Assembly (NCBI RefSeq): GCF_000829415.1
Contig: NZ_AP014637.1
Coordinates: 3,489,001-3,553,000 of the forward strand
Length of the DNA stretch: 64,000 nt
Source of the DNA: Pseudomonas sp. StFLB209
GTDB taxonomy: Bacteria > Pseudomonadota > Gammaproteobacteria > Pseudomonadales > Pseudomonadaceae
Direction of reading: 5' to 3'
A program made the position numbers and the translations under genes. The notes under the pieces were generated by a model that made no database searches, was not told the origin of the DNA, and worked only from the letters and a program-made list of their open reading frames with translations. Below, in pieces: positions 10,440 through 18,405 of the stretch; positions within the stretch are counted from its first letter, which is position 1; each line of letters starts with the position of its first letter.

Positions 10440-13286
10440 TCAACCCGCTACCAGCACCCGAATCGACTCCAGGCGCAGCGCGGCTTTATCCAGCATCGCC
10501 AGGCCTTTCTCGCGTAAATCGCGCAAGGCTTCCAGCTCACTCTCGCGCACGGTCGGGTTGACTGCGCGCAGGGCGGTCAGGCGCGCCAGCTCTTCATCGG
10601 TGTCGGCAGCCAGACGGCGTTGTGCCTCGGCGACCCGCTCGGCGTGGCGCGGTGCGACCTTGGCTTCGCCGGAGTTGATCTTCGGCGTCAGCACATCGCG
10701 CTGGGCCTGGATGAACTTGTTGGCACTGGCCTTGGGTACGCTTTCGAGCTGATCGTTGAGGGTGTTGAACGACACCCGGCCCGACAGGTCGTTGCCGTTG
10801 CCGTCCAGCAGGCAGCGCAAGGCGGCCGGTGGCAGGTAGCGGCCCAGTTGCAGGGCGCGCGGGGCGACCACTTCGCTGACGTAGATCAGTTCCAGCAGCA
10901 CAGTGCCGGGCTTGAGCGCCTTGTTCTTGATCAGGGCCACTGCGGTGTTGCCCATTGAACCGGACAGCACAAGGTCCATGCCGCCCTGCACCATGGGGTG
11001 TTCCCAGGTGATGAACTGCATGTCTTCGCGGCTCAGCGCCTGATTGCGGTCATAGGTGATGGTCACGCCTTCGTCGTCGCCAAGCGGGAAGCTGGCATCG
11101 AGCATCTTCTCGCTGGGCCTGAGGATCAGGGCGTTCTCTGAATGGTCCTCGCTGTCGATACCAAAGGCATTGAACAGGGTTTCCATATAAATAGGCAGGG
11201 TGAACTGATCGTCCTGCTCCAGGATCGCCTCGACCAGCGCCTCACCTTCGCCGGCACCGCCGGAGTTGAGTTCCAGCAGTCGGTCACGGCCGCTATGCAG
11301 CTCGCCTTCGAGGCGCTCACGCTCGGTGCGCGCCTCGTCGATCAGGGCTTGCCATTGATCGTCGTCGCCGCCTTCGAGTTGCGCCAGCAGGCGCGGGCCG
11401 AACTGGTGCTGCAAGGCGTTGCCGGTCGGGCAGGTATTGAGGAAGGCATTGAGTGCTTCGTGATACCACTGGAACAGCCGCGCCTGCGGGCTGGTTTCCA
11501 GATAGGGCACGTGCAGTTCGATGGTGTGCTTCTGGCCGATCCGGTCCAGACGGCCGATGCGCTGCTCCAGCAGGTCCGGGTGCGAGGGCAGGTCGAACAG
11601 CACCAGGTGGTGAGCGAACTGGAAGTTGCGACCCTCACTGCCGATTTCCGAACAGATCAGCACCTGGGCGCCGAACTCTTCATCGGCGAAGTAAGCCGCG
11701 GCGCGGTCACGCTCCAGGATGTTCATGCCCTCATGGAACACCGTGGCCGGGATGCCTGAACGCACGCGCAAGGCGTCTTCCAGGTCCATGGCGGTCTCGG
11801 CGTGGGCGCAGATCACCAGCACTTTGGTGCGTTTGAGCATCTTCAGGGTGTCGATCAGCCACTCGACACGCGGGTCGAAGCGCCACCAGCGGTTCTCGTC
11901 GCCGTCTTCGGCCTGGGTCTGGAAGCTGACTTCCGGATACAGCTCGGCATGTTCGCCCAGCGGCAGCTCCATGTACTCCACCGGGTTGCGCAGCGGGTAG
12001 GGGTGCAATTGACGCTGAGGAAAACCTTGTACAGCGGCACGGGTGTTACGGAACAGCACCCGGCCGGTGCCATGGCGGTCCAGCAGTTCGCGCACCAGGC
12101 GTGCCTTGGCTTCTTCATCGCCCTTATTGACAGCGCTGATCAGGGTTTCGCCTTCGGCACCGAGCAAGCCCTGGATGGTCTGGGTTGCAGGGGCGGACAG
12201 TTTGCCCTGATCCAGCAGTTGCTGAACCGCCTCGGCCACCGGGCGATAGTGTTCGCTCTCGGTGCGGAAGGCAGCCAGGTCGTGGAAACGATGCGGGTCG
12301 AGCAGGCGCAGGCGGGCGAAGTGGCTGTCCTGGCCCAGTTGCTCCGGGGTTGCGGTCAGCAGCAGCACACCGGGGATGACTTCAGCCAGTTGCTCGACCA
12401 GCGAGTATTCGCGGCTGGCCTTGTCTTCATGCCAGACCAGGTGGTGGGCTTCGTCGACCACCATCAGGTCCCAGCCAGCGGCAAACAGCGCGTCCTGGGC
12501 TTTTTCGTCTTCGACCAGCCACTCCAGGGCAACCAGCGCCAATTGGGTGTCTTCGAACGGATTGCCGGCATCGCTTTCGATGAAGCGTTCGCTGTCAAAC
12601 AGCGCAACCTGCAGGTTGAAGCGGCGACGCATTTCCACCAGCCACTGGTGCTGGAGGTTTTCAGGTACCAGGATCAGCACCCGGCTGGCGCGGCCGGAGA
12701 GCAACTGGCGGTGGATCACCAGGCCGGCTTCGATGGTCTTGCCCAGACCCACTTCGTCAGCCAGCAGAACCCGTGGTGCGATACGGTCAGCGACCTCGCG
12801 GGCAATGTGCAACTGGTGGGCGATCGGTTGTGCGCGCACCCCGCCCAGGCCCCACAACGAGGACTGCAACTGGCGGCTGGTATGTTCCAGCGTGTTGTAG
12901 CGCAGCGAGAACCAGGCCAGCGGGTCGATCTGCCCGGCGAACAGGCGGTCGGTGGCCAGCCGGAACTGGATGAAATTCGACAGCTGCGTCTCTGGCAGTG
13001 TCACCAGCTCGTTTTGGCTGTTGAAGCCGTGATAGACCAGCAGGCCGTCGACATCGTCGACTTCGCGGACCGTCATCTTCCAGTTTTCGAAATGGGTGAT
13101 GACATCGCCCGGCGAGAATCGCACACGGGTCAATGGAGCGTTACGCAGAGCATACTGGCGGGTCTCGCCAGTGGCCGGGTAGAGCACGGTCAATAAGCGG
13201 CCATCCTGTGCCAGAACGGTGCCTAATCCCAGCTCGGCTTCGCTGTCGCTGATCCAGCGTTGCCCCGGTTGATACTGCTGCGCCAT
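10440..13286 (-). CDS. rapA: RNA polymerase-associated ATPase RapA
   Basis: 948-residue SWI2/SNF2-family ATPase that binds RNA polymerase and promotes its recycling after termination. The N-terminal Tudor-like domains start '[14 protein letters not shown]'. The helicase core has Walker A DEVGLGKT (about residue 177), the DEAH box [10 protein letters not shown], '[10 protein letters not shown]' and the C-terminal helicase motifs '[19 protein letters not shown]' and '[11 protein letters not shown]'. Length matches E. coli RapA (968). Single gene with its own leader. Confidence 0.97.
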   Translation of the reverse strand: MAQQYQPGQRWISDSEAELGLGTVLAQDGRLLTVLYPATGETRQYALRNAPLTRVRFSPGDVITHFENWKMTVREVDDVDGLLVYHGFNSQNELVTLPETQLSNFIQFRLATDRLFAGQIDPLAWFSLRYNTLEHTSRQLQSSLWGLGGVRAQPIAHQLHIAREVADRIAPRVLLADEVGLGKTIEAGLVIHRQLLSGRASRVLILVPENLQHQWLVEMRRRFNLQVALFDSERFIESDAGNPFEDTQLALVALEWLVEDEKAQDALFAAGWDLMVVDEAHHLVWHEDKASREYSLVEQLAEVIPGVLLLTATPEQLGQDSHFARLRLLDPHRFHDLAAFRTESEHYRPVAEAVQQLLDQGKLSAPATQTIQGLLGAEGETLISAVNKGDEEAKARLVRELLDRHGTGRVLFRNTRAAVQGFPQRQLHPYPLRNPVEYMELPLGEHAELYPEVSFQTQAEDGDENRWWRFDPRVEWLIDTLKMLKRTKVLVICAHAETAMDLEDALRVRSGIPATVFHEGMNILERDRAAAYFADEEFGAQVLICSEIGSEGRNFQFAHHLVLFDLPSHPDLLEQRIGRLDRIGQKHTIELHVPYLETSPQARLFQWYHEALNAFLNTCPTGNALQHQFGPRLLAQLEGGDDDQWQALIDEARTERERLEGELHSGRDRLLELNSGGAGEGEALVEAILEQDDQFTLPIYMETLFNAFGIDSEDHSENALILRPSEKMLDASFPLGDDEGVTITYDRNQALSREDMQFITWEHPMVQGGMDLVLSGSMGNTAVALIKNKALKPGTVLLELIYVSEVVAPRALQLGRYLPPAALRCLLDGNGNDLSGRVSFNTLNDQLESVPKASANKFIQAQRDVLTPKINSGEAKVAPRHAERVAEAQRRLAADTDEELARLTALRAVNPTVRESELEALRDLREKGLAMLDKAALRLESIRVLVAG

Positions 13287-13505
13287 GCTGCGTGTCTCCG
13301 CGATGAAAAAAGCCGGCTATGGTAACGCAAGCGAACCCTCATGACCAAAGACGGTGAAGAAAAAACGACGCCTTTGGCCCCGTATTTACGGGTGTCTTGC
13401 TGCCTGCCGGCACTTATTGCAGAAAACATAGTCGAAAAGCTTCGAACCAAAGCATTAAAGACGACGAAAAGGCCGCCGACAGCCTAAGTAGAGGAGGGCA
13501 CAATC

Positions 13506-13865
13506 ATGTTGCAACCAATGCTGCCATTAAGTGTGGTGCCTGTGACCTCGCAAATGGACCCTGCCAAGCGCCTGCCAGAGGTTCCCCCCGTCGCGCCGGT
13601 GCAACCGAGCTCCAGCGAGAGCACCATTGATCTGCGCCACGAAGATGCCGAGCGTGCAGCGTTGCGCCTGCGTGAAGAGCAAGAGCGCCAGCAGCGCCAG
13701 CAACGCGGTGAGCCCCCGATAGAGTTCGAAGAAGAAGCCGAGCAAATAGAAGCCGGGCAACTGGCCGTTCCGGGTGATTCGCTCAACGCCGACAATACAG
13801 TGCCGGTGGTGCCGCTGATCGACAACGAGCCGCGTCAGGGTCTTTGGGTGGATGTCGAGGTCTGA
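13506..13865 (+). CDS. Small conserved hypothetical, Pro/Glu/Arg-rich
   Basis: 119 residues without a hydrophobic segment: a Pro/Val-rich first third, then a strongly charged helical stretch (about residues 43-82, rich in E, R and Q, probably coiled coil) and a C-terminus ending W-V-D-V-E-V. The start has an excellent GAGGAGGG ribosome site at 13491-13498. It looks like one of the small Pseudomonas-restricted proteins; I do not recognise a domain and infer no function. Confidence 0.7.
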   Translation: MLQPMLPLSVVPVTSQMDPAKRLPEVPPVAPVQPSSSESTIDLRHEDAERAALRLREEQERQQRQQRGEPPIEFEEEAEQIEAGQLAVPGDSLNADNTVPVVPLIDNEPRQGLWVDVEV

Positions 13866-13936
13866 TCCGGGCTTGTCCGGCTACCGGTTATTGCGCATCA
13901 TCGCGGTTGAGCCCGCCCGTTCGAGAACCCAGCGCC

Positions 13937-14092
13937 ATGAGCGATGAAAGCAAGCTGATCGATTTAGGTGCCGAGCGCGCCAAGCGCATCCACGACATCA
14001 ACGACAAACGCCTGGACGACATGCGTAAAGCCTTCGAGCACGCCATGCCGCTGACCAGCAAAAAGCCAAAGAAAAAGCCCAAAAAACGCTGA
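13937..14092 (+). CDS. Small basic hypothetical protein
   Basis: 51 residues starting MSDESKLIDLG, with a Lys-rich tail (KKPKKKPKKR). It is amphipathic in the middle, without a membrane segment. Such short Lys-tailed proteins are widespread in Pseudomonas with no known function; the tail suggests nucleic-acid or ribosome contact, but that is inference. A GC-rich hairpin without a T-run follows the stop. Confidence 0.65.
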   Translation: MSDESKLIDLGAERAKRIHDINDKRLDDMRKAFEHAMPLTSKKPKKKPKKR

Positions 14093-14191
14093 AGTATCAA
14101 GCGCCCCCGGCAATCGGAGGCGCTGCTGCACGCAGGCTGGCTGTCGTCAGCCCGAAAAAACTCTCCATCATTGTGCGCACTGGCCGGATCA

Positions 14192-14205
14192 CTGATCCAG
14201 GTCAA
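14192..14205. promoter_or_regulatory. Anr/Fnr-like box
   Basis: CTGATCCAGGTCAA matches the Anr/Fnr consensus TTGAT-N4-ATCAA at 8 of 10 defined positions, retaining the central TGAT...TCA dyad. It lies about 70 bp upstream of the ATG of the 38-residue membrane protein, a distance that suits activation from about -41. Confidence 0.5.
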
Positions 14206-14269
14206 TGCCTGCCCGTACGCCGGGGATTAATCTAACCCCATCGAACAGCAGCAACCGGAGCAAGCCACC

Positions 14270-14386
14270 ATGTTTTTTCTGGACAACCCACAGACCGTCG
14301 TAACCGTGGCCTACGTCAGCGCCAGCATGCTGACCCTGTTCTTCATCAGCATGGGCCTCTTCCTCTGGAAAGACTCGCAGCACTAA
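14270..14386 (+). CDS. 38-aa single-helix membrane protein, CcoM-like
   Basis: 38 residues: a short N-terminus MFFLDNPQ, one hydrophobic helix of about 22 residues and a polar end FLWKDSQH. The ribosome site GGAG lies 9 nt before the ATG, a good terminator follows, and an Anr-like box precedes it, so it is a complete transcription unit. From memory, the cbb3-oxidase subunit CcoM of P. stutzeri has the same layout, with MF-x-DN at the start and F-x-WKD at the end of a single helix. I infer a CcoM-like or related respiratory microprotein; it lies away from any cco operon here, as expected for CcoM. Alternative: an unrelated small membrane protein. Confidence 0.6.
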   Translation: MFFLDNPQTVVTVAYVSASMLTLFFISMGLFLWKDSQH

Positions 14387-14424
14387 GAGTTGCAGCTTTT
14401 CACAACGAGCACGCAAGGCATTTT

Positions 14425-14451
14425 GGGCGACTTCGGTCGCCCATTTTTTTT
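14425..14451 (+). terminator. Intrinsic terminator
   Basis: Perfect 7-bp stem GGGCGAC/GTCGCCC with a UUCG tetraloop, followed by ATTTTTTTT. It ends the transcript of the 38-residue membrane protein. Confidence 0.9.
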
Positions 14452-14650
14452 GCGTGCAGGATGTGTGATCCAAGCCGCTGTTTAGCTTCTGCTCTTCGAA
14501 CCGAGACATCACAGACGCCGCCGGATGAGACAATTGGCGCCGGAGGGAACCCCGCCTCCAAGGGCGGGGCGAAACCCGCAGTCCAGTCAACCGCGACAAT
14601 GATCCTTACACCTAACTCCGTCGTTCGTGGATTAAGGCAGGCGAAAAAAC

Positions 14651-15121
14651 TCAGCCAAAAGTAATCTCAGGCAACACCGTCAACTCAACACTCTGCTGCT
14701 TGCGCGGTGCCAGAATCTCCGCTTCACCATCGACCACCAACTCATCATTCTGGTTAAACACACGAGTAGCAATCCGCACCCGGAATTTAGGCAGCTTTTC
14801 GAGGATTTCCAGGCGTACAGTCAAGGTGTCACCCAGCTTCACAGGCTTCTGAAAACTCATGGTCTGGCCAATGTAGATAGTGCCCGGCCCAGGCAGCTCG
14901 CACGCCACCGCCGCACTGATCAGCGCGCCACTGAACATACCGTGGGCAATACGCTCCTTGAACATGGTCTTGGCCGCATACTCGGCATCCAGGTGCACCG
15001 GGTTATGGTCGCCAGACATGGCAGCGAACAGTTGAATATCGCGTTCTTCGACGGTTTTGCTGTAGCTGGCAGTCTGGCCGACTTCGAGAGCCTCGTAGGG
15101 CGTATTGGTGACTTGAGTCAT
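14651..15121 (-). CDS. phaJ: (R)-specific enoyl-CoA hydratase, MaoC family (PhaJ)
   Basis: 156-residue hot-dog-fold hydratase. It contains the hydratase-2 motif with catalytic Asp and His, 'GDHNPVHLD' (about residues 37-45), and 'RIAHGMFSG'. The length and the sequence as I recall it match Pseudomonas PhaJ1, which turns beta-oxidation enoyl-CoA into (R)-3-hydroxyacyl-CoA for PHA synthesis. It is followed on the same strand by nothing close. The alpha/beta hydrolase lies just upstream and fadD1 beyond that, an arrangement known from pseudomonads and consistent with fatty-acid use. Confidence 0.9.
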   Translation of the reverse strand: MTQVTNTPYEALEVGQTASYSKTVEERDIQLFAAMSGDHNPVHLDAEYAAKTMFKERIAHGMFSGALISAAVACELPGPGTIYIGQTMSFQKPVKLGDTLTVRLEILEKLPKFRVRIATRVFNQNDELVVDGEAEILAPRKQQSVELTVLPEITFG

Positions 15122-15154
15122 GCGGTTTTCCTGATAATTGAAAAAACGGGCGAT

Positions 15155-16099
15155 TCATTCAGCCCGGTGCGGGCGCGGTTGTTCGAGGGCGAAGTTCAGC
15201 CATTCGAGCAGGTCACGCGTCACCTCATCACGGTTTGTTTCATTGAACAGCTCATGCCGAGCGTCGGGGTACAGTTTAAGCCTTAATGCACTGTGGCCCA
15301 CCTCAGACAGCGCATGAGTGAGATGTTTCAGACGCTTGCCATCGCTGACCGGATCACATCCGCCGCCAATAATCAGCAGTGGCAGGCCAGGGTCAATCTG
15401 CGCCAGTGCGGTGGGCTTGCTGATTTTTTGCAGGCCACCGAGCAGGTCCATCCATAACTGGTTAGTGCAATGGAAGCCGCAAAGCGGGTCGCGCAGGTAA
15501 TTGTCGACCTCCAGCGGGTCGCGGCTCAGCCAGTCGAAACGGGTGCGTGCCGGCTTGAAGCGTTTATTGAAGGTGCCGAAGGACAGCCGGTCGATCAATG
15601 CGCTGCGCCCCTGCTTGCCTTGGCGCAAACGCTCCAGCCGAGCGATCAGCCGGGCCGCCCGGTACAGGGCTGCAGGCTGGTAGTTCGAGCCACTGAGGAT
15701 CGCCCCCTGCAAGCTGGCGCCATGATGCATCAGCCAGGCCTGGGCGATGTAGCTGCCCATGCTGTGGCCCAGCAAGAACAGCGGCAATTGCGGATGACGT
15801 TCATCGATGGTCTGCGCCAGCGTTGCCAGATCGCCAACCACCTTGCTCCAGCCTTGCTGTTGGGCGAAGTGGCCCAGCGTGCCTTGCGCAGCGGTCTTGC
15901 CATGGCCGCGCTGGTCATGGGCATACAGGGCGATGCCGGCCTCGCTCAGCGCGGCGCCGAGCCGGGCATAGCGGCCTGCATGTTCTGCCATGCCATGAGC
16001 AAGCATCAGCACCGCCCGAGGTTCGTCGTCGGGTAACCAGGCATACACGTACAGGCGGGTATGATCGGTGGCATCGAGCCAGAAGGAATGTTGCTGCAT
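15155..16099 (-). CDS. Alpha/beta hydrolase, lysophospholipase/monoacylglycerol-lipase type
   Basis: 314-residue serine hydrolase of the Hydrolase_4 (PldB-like) family. Motifs: the oxyanion segment 'LAHGMAEHAGRYARLG' and the nucleophile elbow G-H-S-M-G (about residue 117). A late 'GGCDPVSDGKR' carries the acid and 'YPDARHELFNE' the catalytic His. I choose ATG 16099 because AGGTAAG precedes it well; a GTG at 16114 is possible. It sits between phaJ and fadD1, suggesting release of acyl chains from glycerides or lysophospholipids before activation. Confidence 0.88.
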   Translation of the reverse strand: MQQHSFWLDATDHTRLYVYAWLPDDEPRAVLMLAHGMAEHAGRYARLGAALSEAGIALYAHDQRGHGKTAAQGTLGHFAQQQGWSKVVGDLATLAQTIDERHPQLPLFLLGHSMGSYIAQAWLMHHGASLQGAILSGSNYQPAALYRAARLIARLERLRQGKQGRSALIDRLSFGTFNKRFKPARTRFDWLSRDPLEVDNYLRDPLCGFHCTNQLWMDLLGGLQKISKPTALAQIDPGLPLLIIGGGCDPVSDGKRLKHLTHALSEVGHSALRLKLYPDARHELFNETNRDEVTRDLLEWLNFALEQPRPHRAE

Positions 16100-16530
16100 G
16101 GCACTTACCTGCACAGTGCGAGATAGGAATGAGTGTATACCGAGGGCTCGGTTACGGTCGGATTGCGTGGGTTAATGGTGTAAGGCGTGGATGCTGACGG
16201 GGGATTATTTCTCAACGTGTTGTGTATGAAATTTCCGTCAATAATGTGGGACTGAGATGTCGGGGTTTTCGGCAGGGAAAGTGAAGGCGGGCCTGGATTG
16301 ATCGAGACAGAATTCGCGGGCTGGAGCAAAAATCAAAGATGTGACTAAATTTTACATTTCAGTCGCATTTGTGACCGCAAGTGCCATCTTTGCCTCTAGG
16401 CGCTATTTGGCAAAACTGCTAATCTCGGGCCGTTTTTTGACGCTAAAACGTGAATCGCATAACTCTAATTACGTTCACTCGGCATCGCAGCGCGCGATGT
16501 GGAATTCGCTATCGCTAGGAGCAGGCCTGC
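16100..16530. other. Intergenic region upstream of fadD1
   Basis: 431 bp between divergent genes. It has an AT-rich promoter-like stretch and two nested dyads: CAAAGATG (16334-16341) with CATCTTTG (16385-16392), and inside them GACTAAAT...ATTTCAGTC (16343-16364). These could bind a fatty-acid-responsive regulator or form an RNA stem. I find no credible gene; an open frame starting at 16341 overlaps fadD1 and has no ribosome site. Confidence 0.4.
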
Positions 16531-18222
16531 ATGATCGAAACCTTCTGGAAGGATAAATACCCGGCCGGTGTGGCAGCCGAGATCAACCCCGACGAGTATC
16601 CGAATGTCCAGAGCGTGCTGAAGCAGTCCTGCCAGCGTTTCGCCGACAAACCTGCTTTCAGTAACCTGGGCAAGACCCTCACTTACGGCGACCTCTACGA
16701 ATTGTCCGGCGCCTTTGCCGCCTGGATCCAGCAGCATACCGACCTCAAGCCTGGCGATCGCATCGCCGTGCAATTGCCCAATGTCCTGCAATACCCGGTA
16801 GCCGTATTCGGGGCCATGCGTGCCGGGCTGATCGTGGTCAATACCAACCCGCTGTACACCGCGCGGGAGATGGAACACCAGTTCAACGACTCCGGAGCCA
16901 AAGCCTTGCTGTGCCTGGCCAACATGGCGCATCTGGCAGAAAAGGTACTGCCCAAGACCCAGGTGCGTCATGTGATCATCACGGAGGTGGCAGACTTGTT
17001 GCCGCCGCTCAAGCGTCTGTTGATCAACAGCGTCATCAAGTACGTAAAGAAGATGGTCCCGGCCTACAACCTGCCGCAGGCCGTGCGCTTCAACGACGTT
17101 TTGGCCAAGGGACGGGGCCGTTCGGTCAATGAAGCTTCGCCGGCCAGCGATGATGTGGCGGTACTGCAATACACCGGTGGTACCACCGGGGTGGCCAAGG
17201 GGGCGATGCTGACCCACCGCAACCTGATCGCCAACATGCTGCAATGCCGCGAGCTGATGGGTTCGAACCTCAATGAAGGCTGCGAGGTTCTTATCACCCC
17301 GTTGCCGCTGTATCACATCTATGCGTTTACCTTTCATTGCATGGCAATGATGCGCTGTGGCAATCACAACGTCCTGATCACCAATCCGCGCGACTTGCCG
17401 GCGATGGTCAAGGAACTGTCGAAATGGAAGTTCAGCGGTTTCGTCGGCCTCAATACCCTGTTTGTGGCCCTGTGCAATAACCAGGACTTCCGCAACCTGG
17501 ACTTCTCCGCCCTCAAGGTCACGTTGTCGGGGGGCATGGCCTTGCAGCAGGCTGTTGCCGAACGCTGGAAAGAGGTTACCCATTGCCCGATCTGTGAAGG
17601 CTACGGCATGACTGAAACCAGCCCGGTGGCCACCGTCAACCCGATCCAGAACATCCAGATGGGCACCATCGGCATCCCGGTGCCGTCGACCCTGTGCAAG
17701 GTGATCGACGATGCAGGCAACGAGCTGCCGTTTGGCGAGGTCGGTGAGCTGTGCGTCAAAGGTCCGCAGGTGATGAAGGGCTACTGGCAGCGCCAGGAAG
17801 CCACCGAGGAGATCCTCGACGCCGAAGGCTGGTTGAAAACCGGCGATATCGCGGTTATCCAGCCGGACGGCTACCTGCGCATCGTTGACCGCAAGAAAGA
17901 CATGATCCTGATCTCCGGTTTCAACGTGTACCCCAATGAACTGGAAGACGTGCTGGCAACCCTGCCGGGCGTATTGCAGTGTGCGGCCATCGGTATCCCG
18001 GACGAGAAATCAGGCGAGTCGATCAAGGTCTTCGTGGTGGTCAAGCCGGGCATGACCCTGACCAAGGATCAGGTCATGGAGCACATGCGGGCCAACCTGA
18101 CCGGTTACAAGGTGCCGCGTGCGGTTGAGTTCCGCGACGCGTTGCCGACTACCAACGTCGGCAAGATCCTGCGCCGTGAGCTGCGTGACGAAGAACTCAA
18201 GAAACTCGGCGTCAAGAAGTAA
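16531..18222 (+). CDS. fadD: Long-chain fatty-acid-CoA ligase FadD1
   Basis: 563-residue ANL-superfamily enzyme that activates fatty acids with ATP and CoA at the inner membrane. It carries the AMP-binding P-loop YTGGTTGVAKG (residues 214-224), 'GYGMTETSP', 'GWLKTGDIA' and the C-terminal 'ILISGFNVYPNELEDVL' with the hinge region, plus the final Lys in 'NVGKILRRELR'. From memory the sequence is very close to P. putida FadD1. The often adjacent second ligase, fadD2, is absent here: the flanks are the hydrolase and hrpA. Confidence 0.95.
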   Translation: MIETFWKDKYPAGVAAEINPDEYPNVQSVLKQSCQRFADKPAFSNLGKTLTYGDLYELSGAFAAWIQQHTDLKPGDRIAVQLPNVLQYPVAVFGAMRAGLIVVNTNPLYTAREMEHQFNDSGAKALLCLANMAHLAEKVLPKTQVRHVIITEVADLLPPLKRLLINSVIKYVKKMVPAYNLPQAVRFNDVLAKGRGRSVNEASPASDDVAVLQYTGGTTGVAKGAMLTHRNLIANMLQCRELMGSNLNEGCEVLITPLPLYHIYAFTFHCMAMMRCGNHNVLITNPRDLPAMVKELSKWKFSGFVGLNTLFVALCNNQDFRNLDFSALKVTLSGGMALQQAVAERWKEVTHCPICEGYGMTETSPVATVNPIQNIQMGTIGIPVPSTLCKVIDDAGNELPFGEVGELCVKGPQVMKGYWQRQEATEEILDAEGWLKTGDIAVIQPDGYLRIVDRKKDMILISGFNVYPNELEDVLATLPGVLQCAAIGIPDEKSGESIKVFVVVKPGMTLTKDQVMEHMRANLTGYKVPRAVEFRDALPTTNVGKILRRELRDEELKKLGVKK

Positions 18223-18233
18223 CCCCGTTAGCC

Positions 18234-18315
18234 CTGTAGGAGCGGCTTTAGCCGCGAATTCTTTTTTTTTAGCCGCGAATTCTTCGGTCTTCGCAGCTAA
18301 AGCAGCTCTTACAAG
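18234..18315. repeat. REP cluster after fadD1
   Basis: Two head-to-tail copies of TTTAGCCGCGAATTCTT around a T9 tract, preceded by TGTAGGAGCGGC and followed by a diverged inverted copy (TTCGCAGCTAAAGCAGCTCTTACA). A degenerate, locally duplicated REP unit that may act as the fadD1 3' end. Confidence 0.7.
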
Positions 18316-18405
18316 CCCCGGCCGTTCCCGCAGCCATCCCCCTATCTGCATCAAATCTGCGACAATCCCCGCTTTGCCCCCTTTCGAAAAGACCCTGCGC
18401 AGCTG

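Noticed and set aside
11802-13196. A 464-codon plus-strand frame within rapA
   Set aside because: Antisense to intact rapA motifs.
14461-14664. 67-codon frame between the small membrane protein and phaJ
   Set aside because: Begins right after a strong terminator, no ribosome site, and overlaps the phaJ 3' end in antisense.
16341-16556. 71-codon frame upstream of and overlapping fadD1
   Set aside because: GTG start without ribosome site and overlap with the fadD1 start; no conserved feature.
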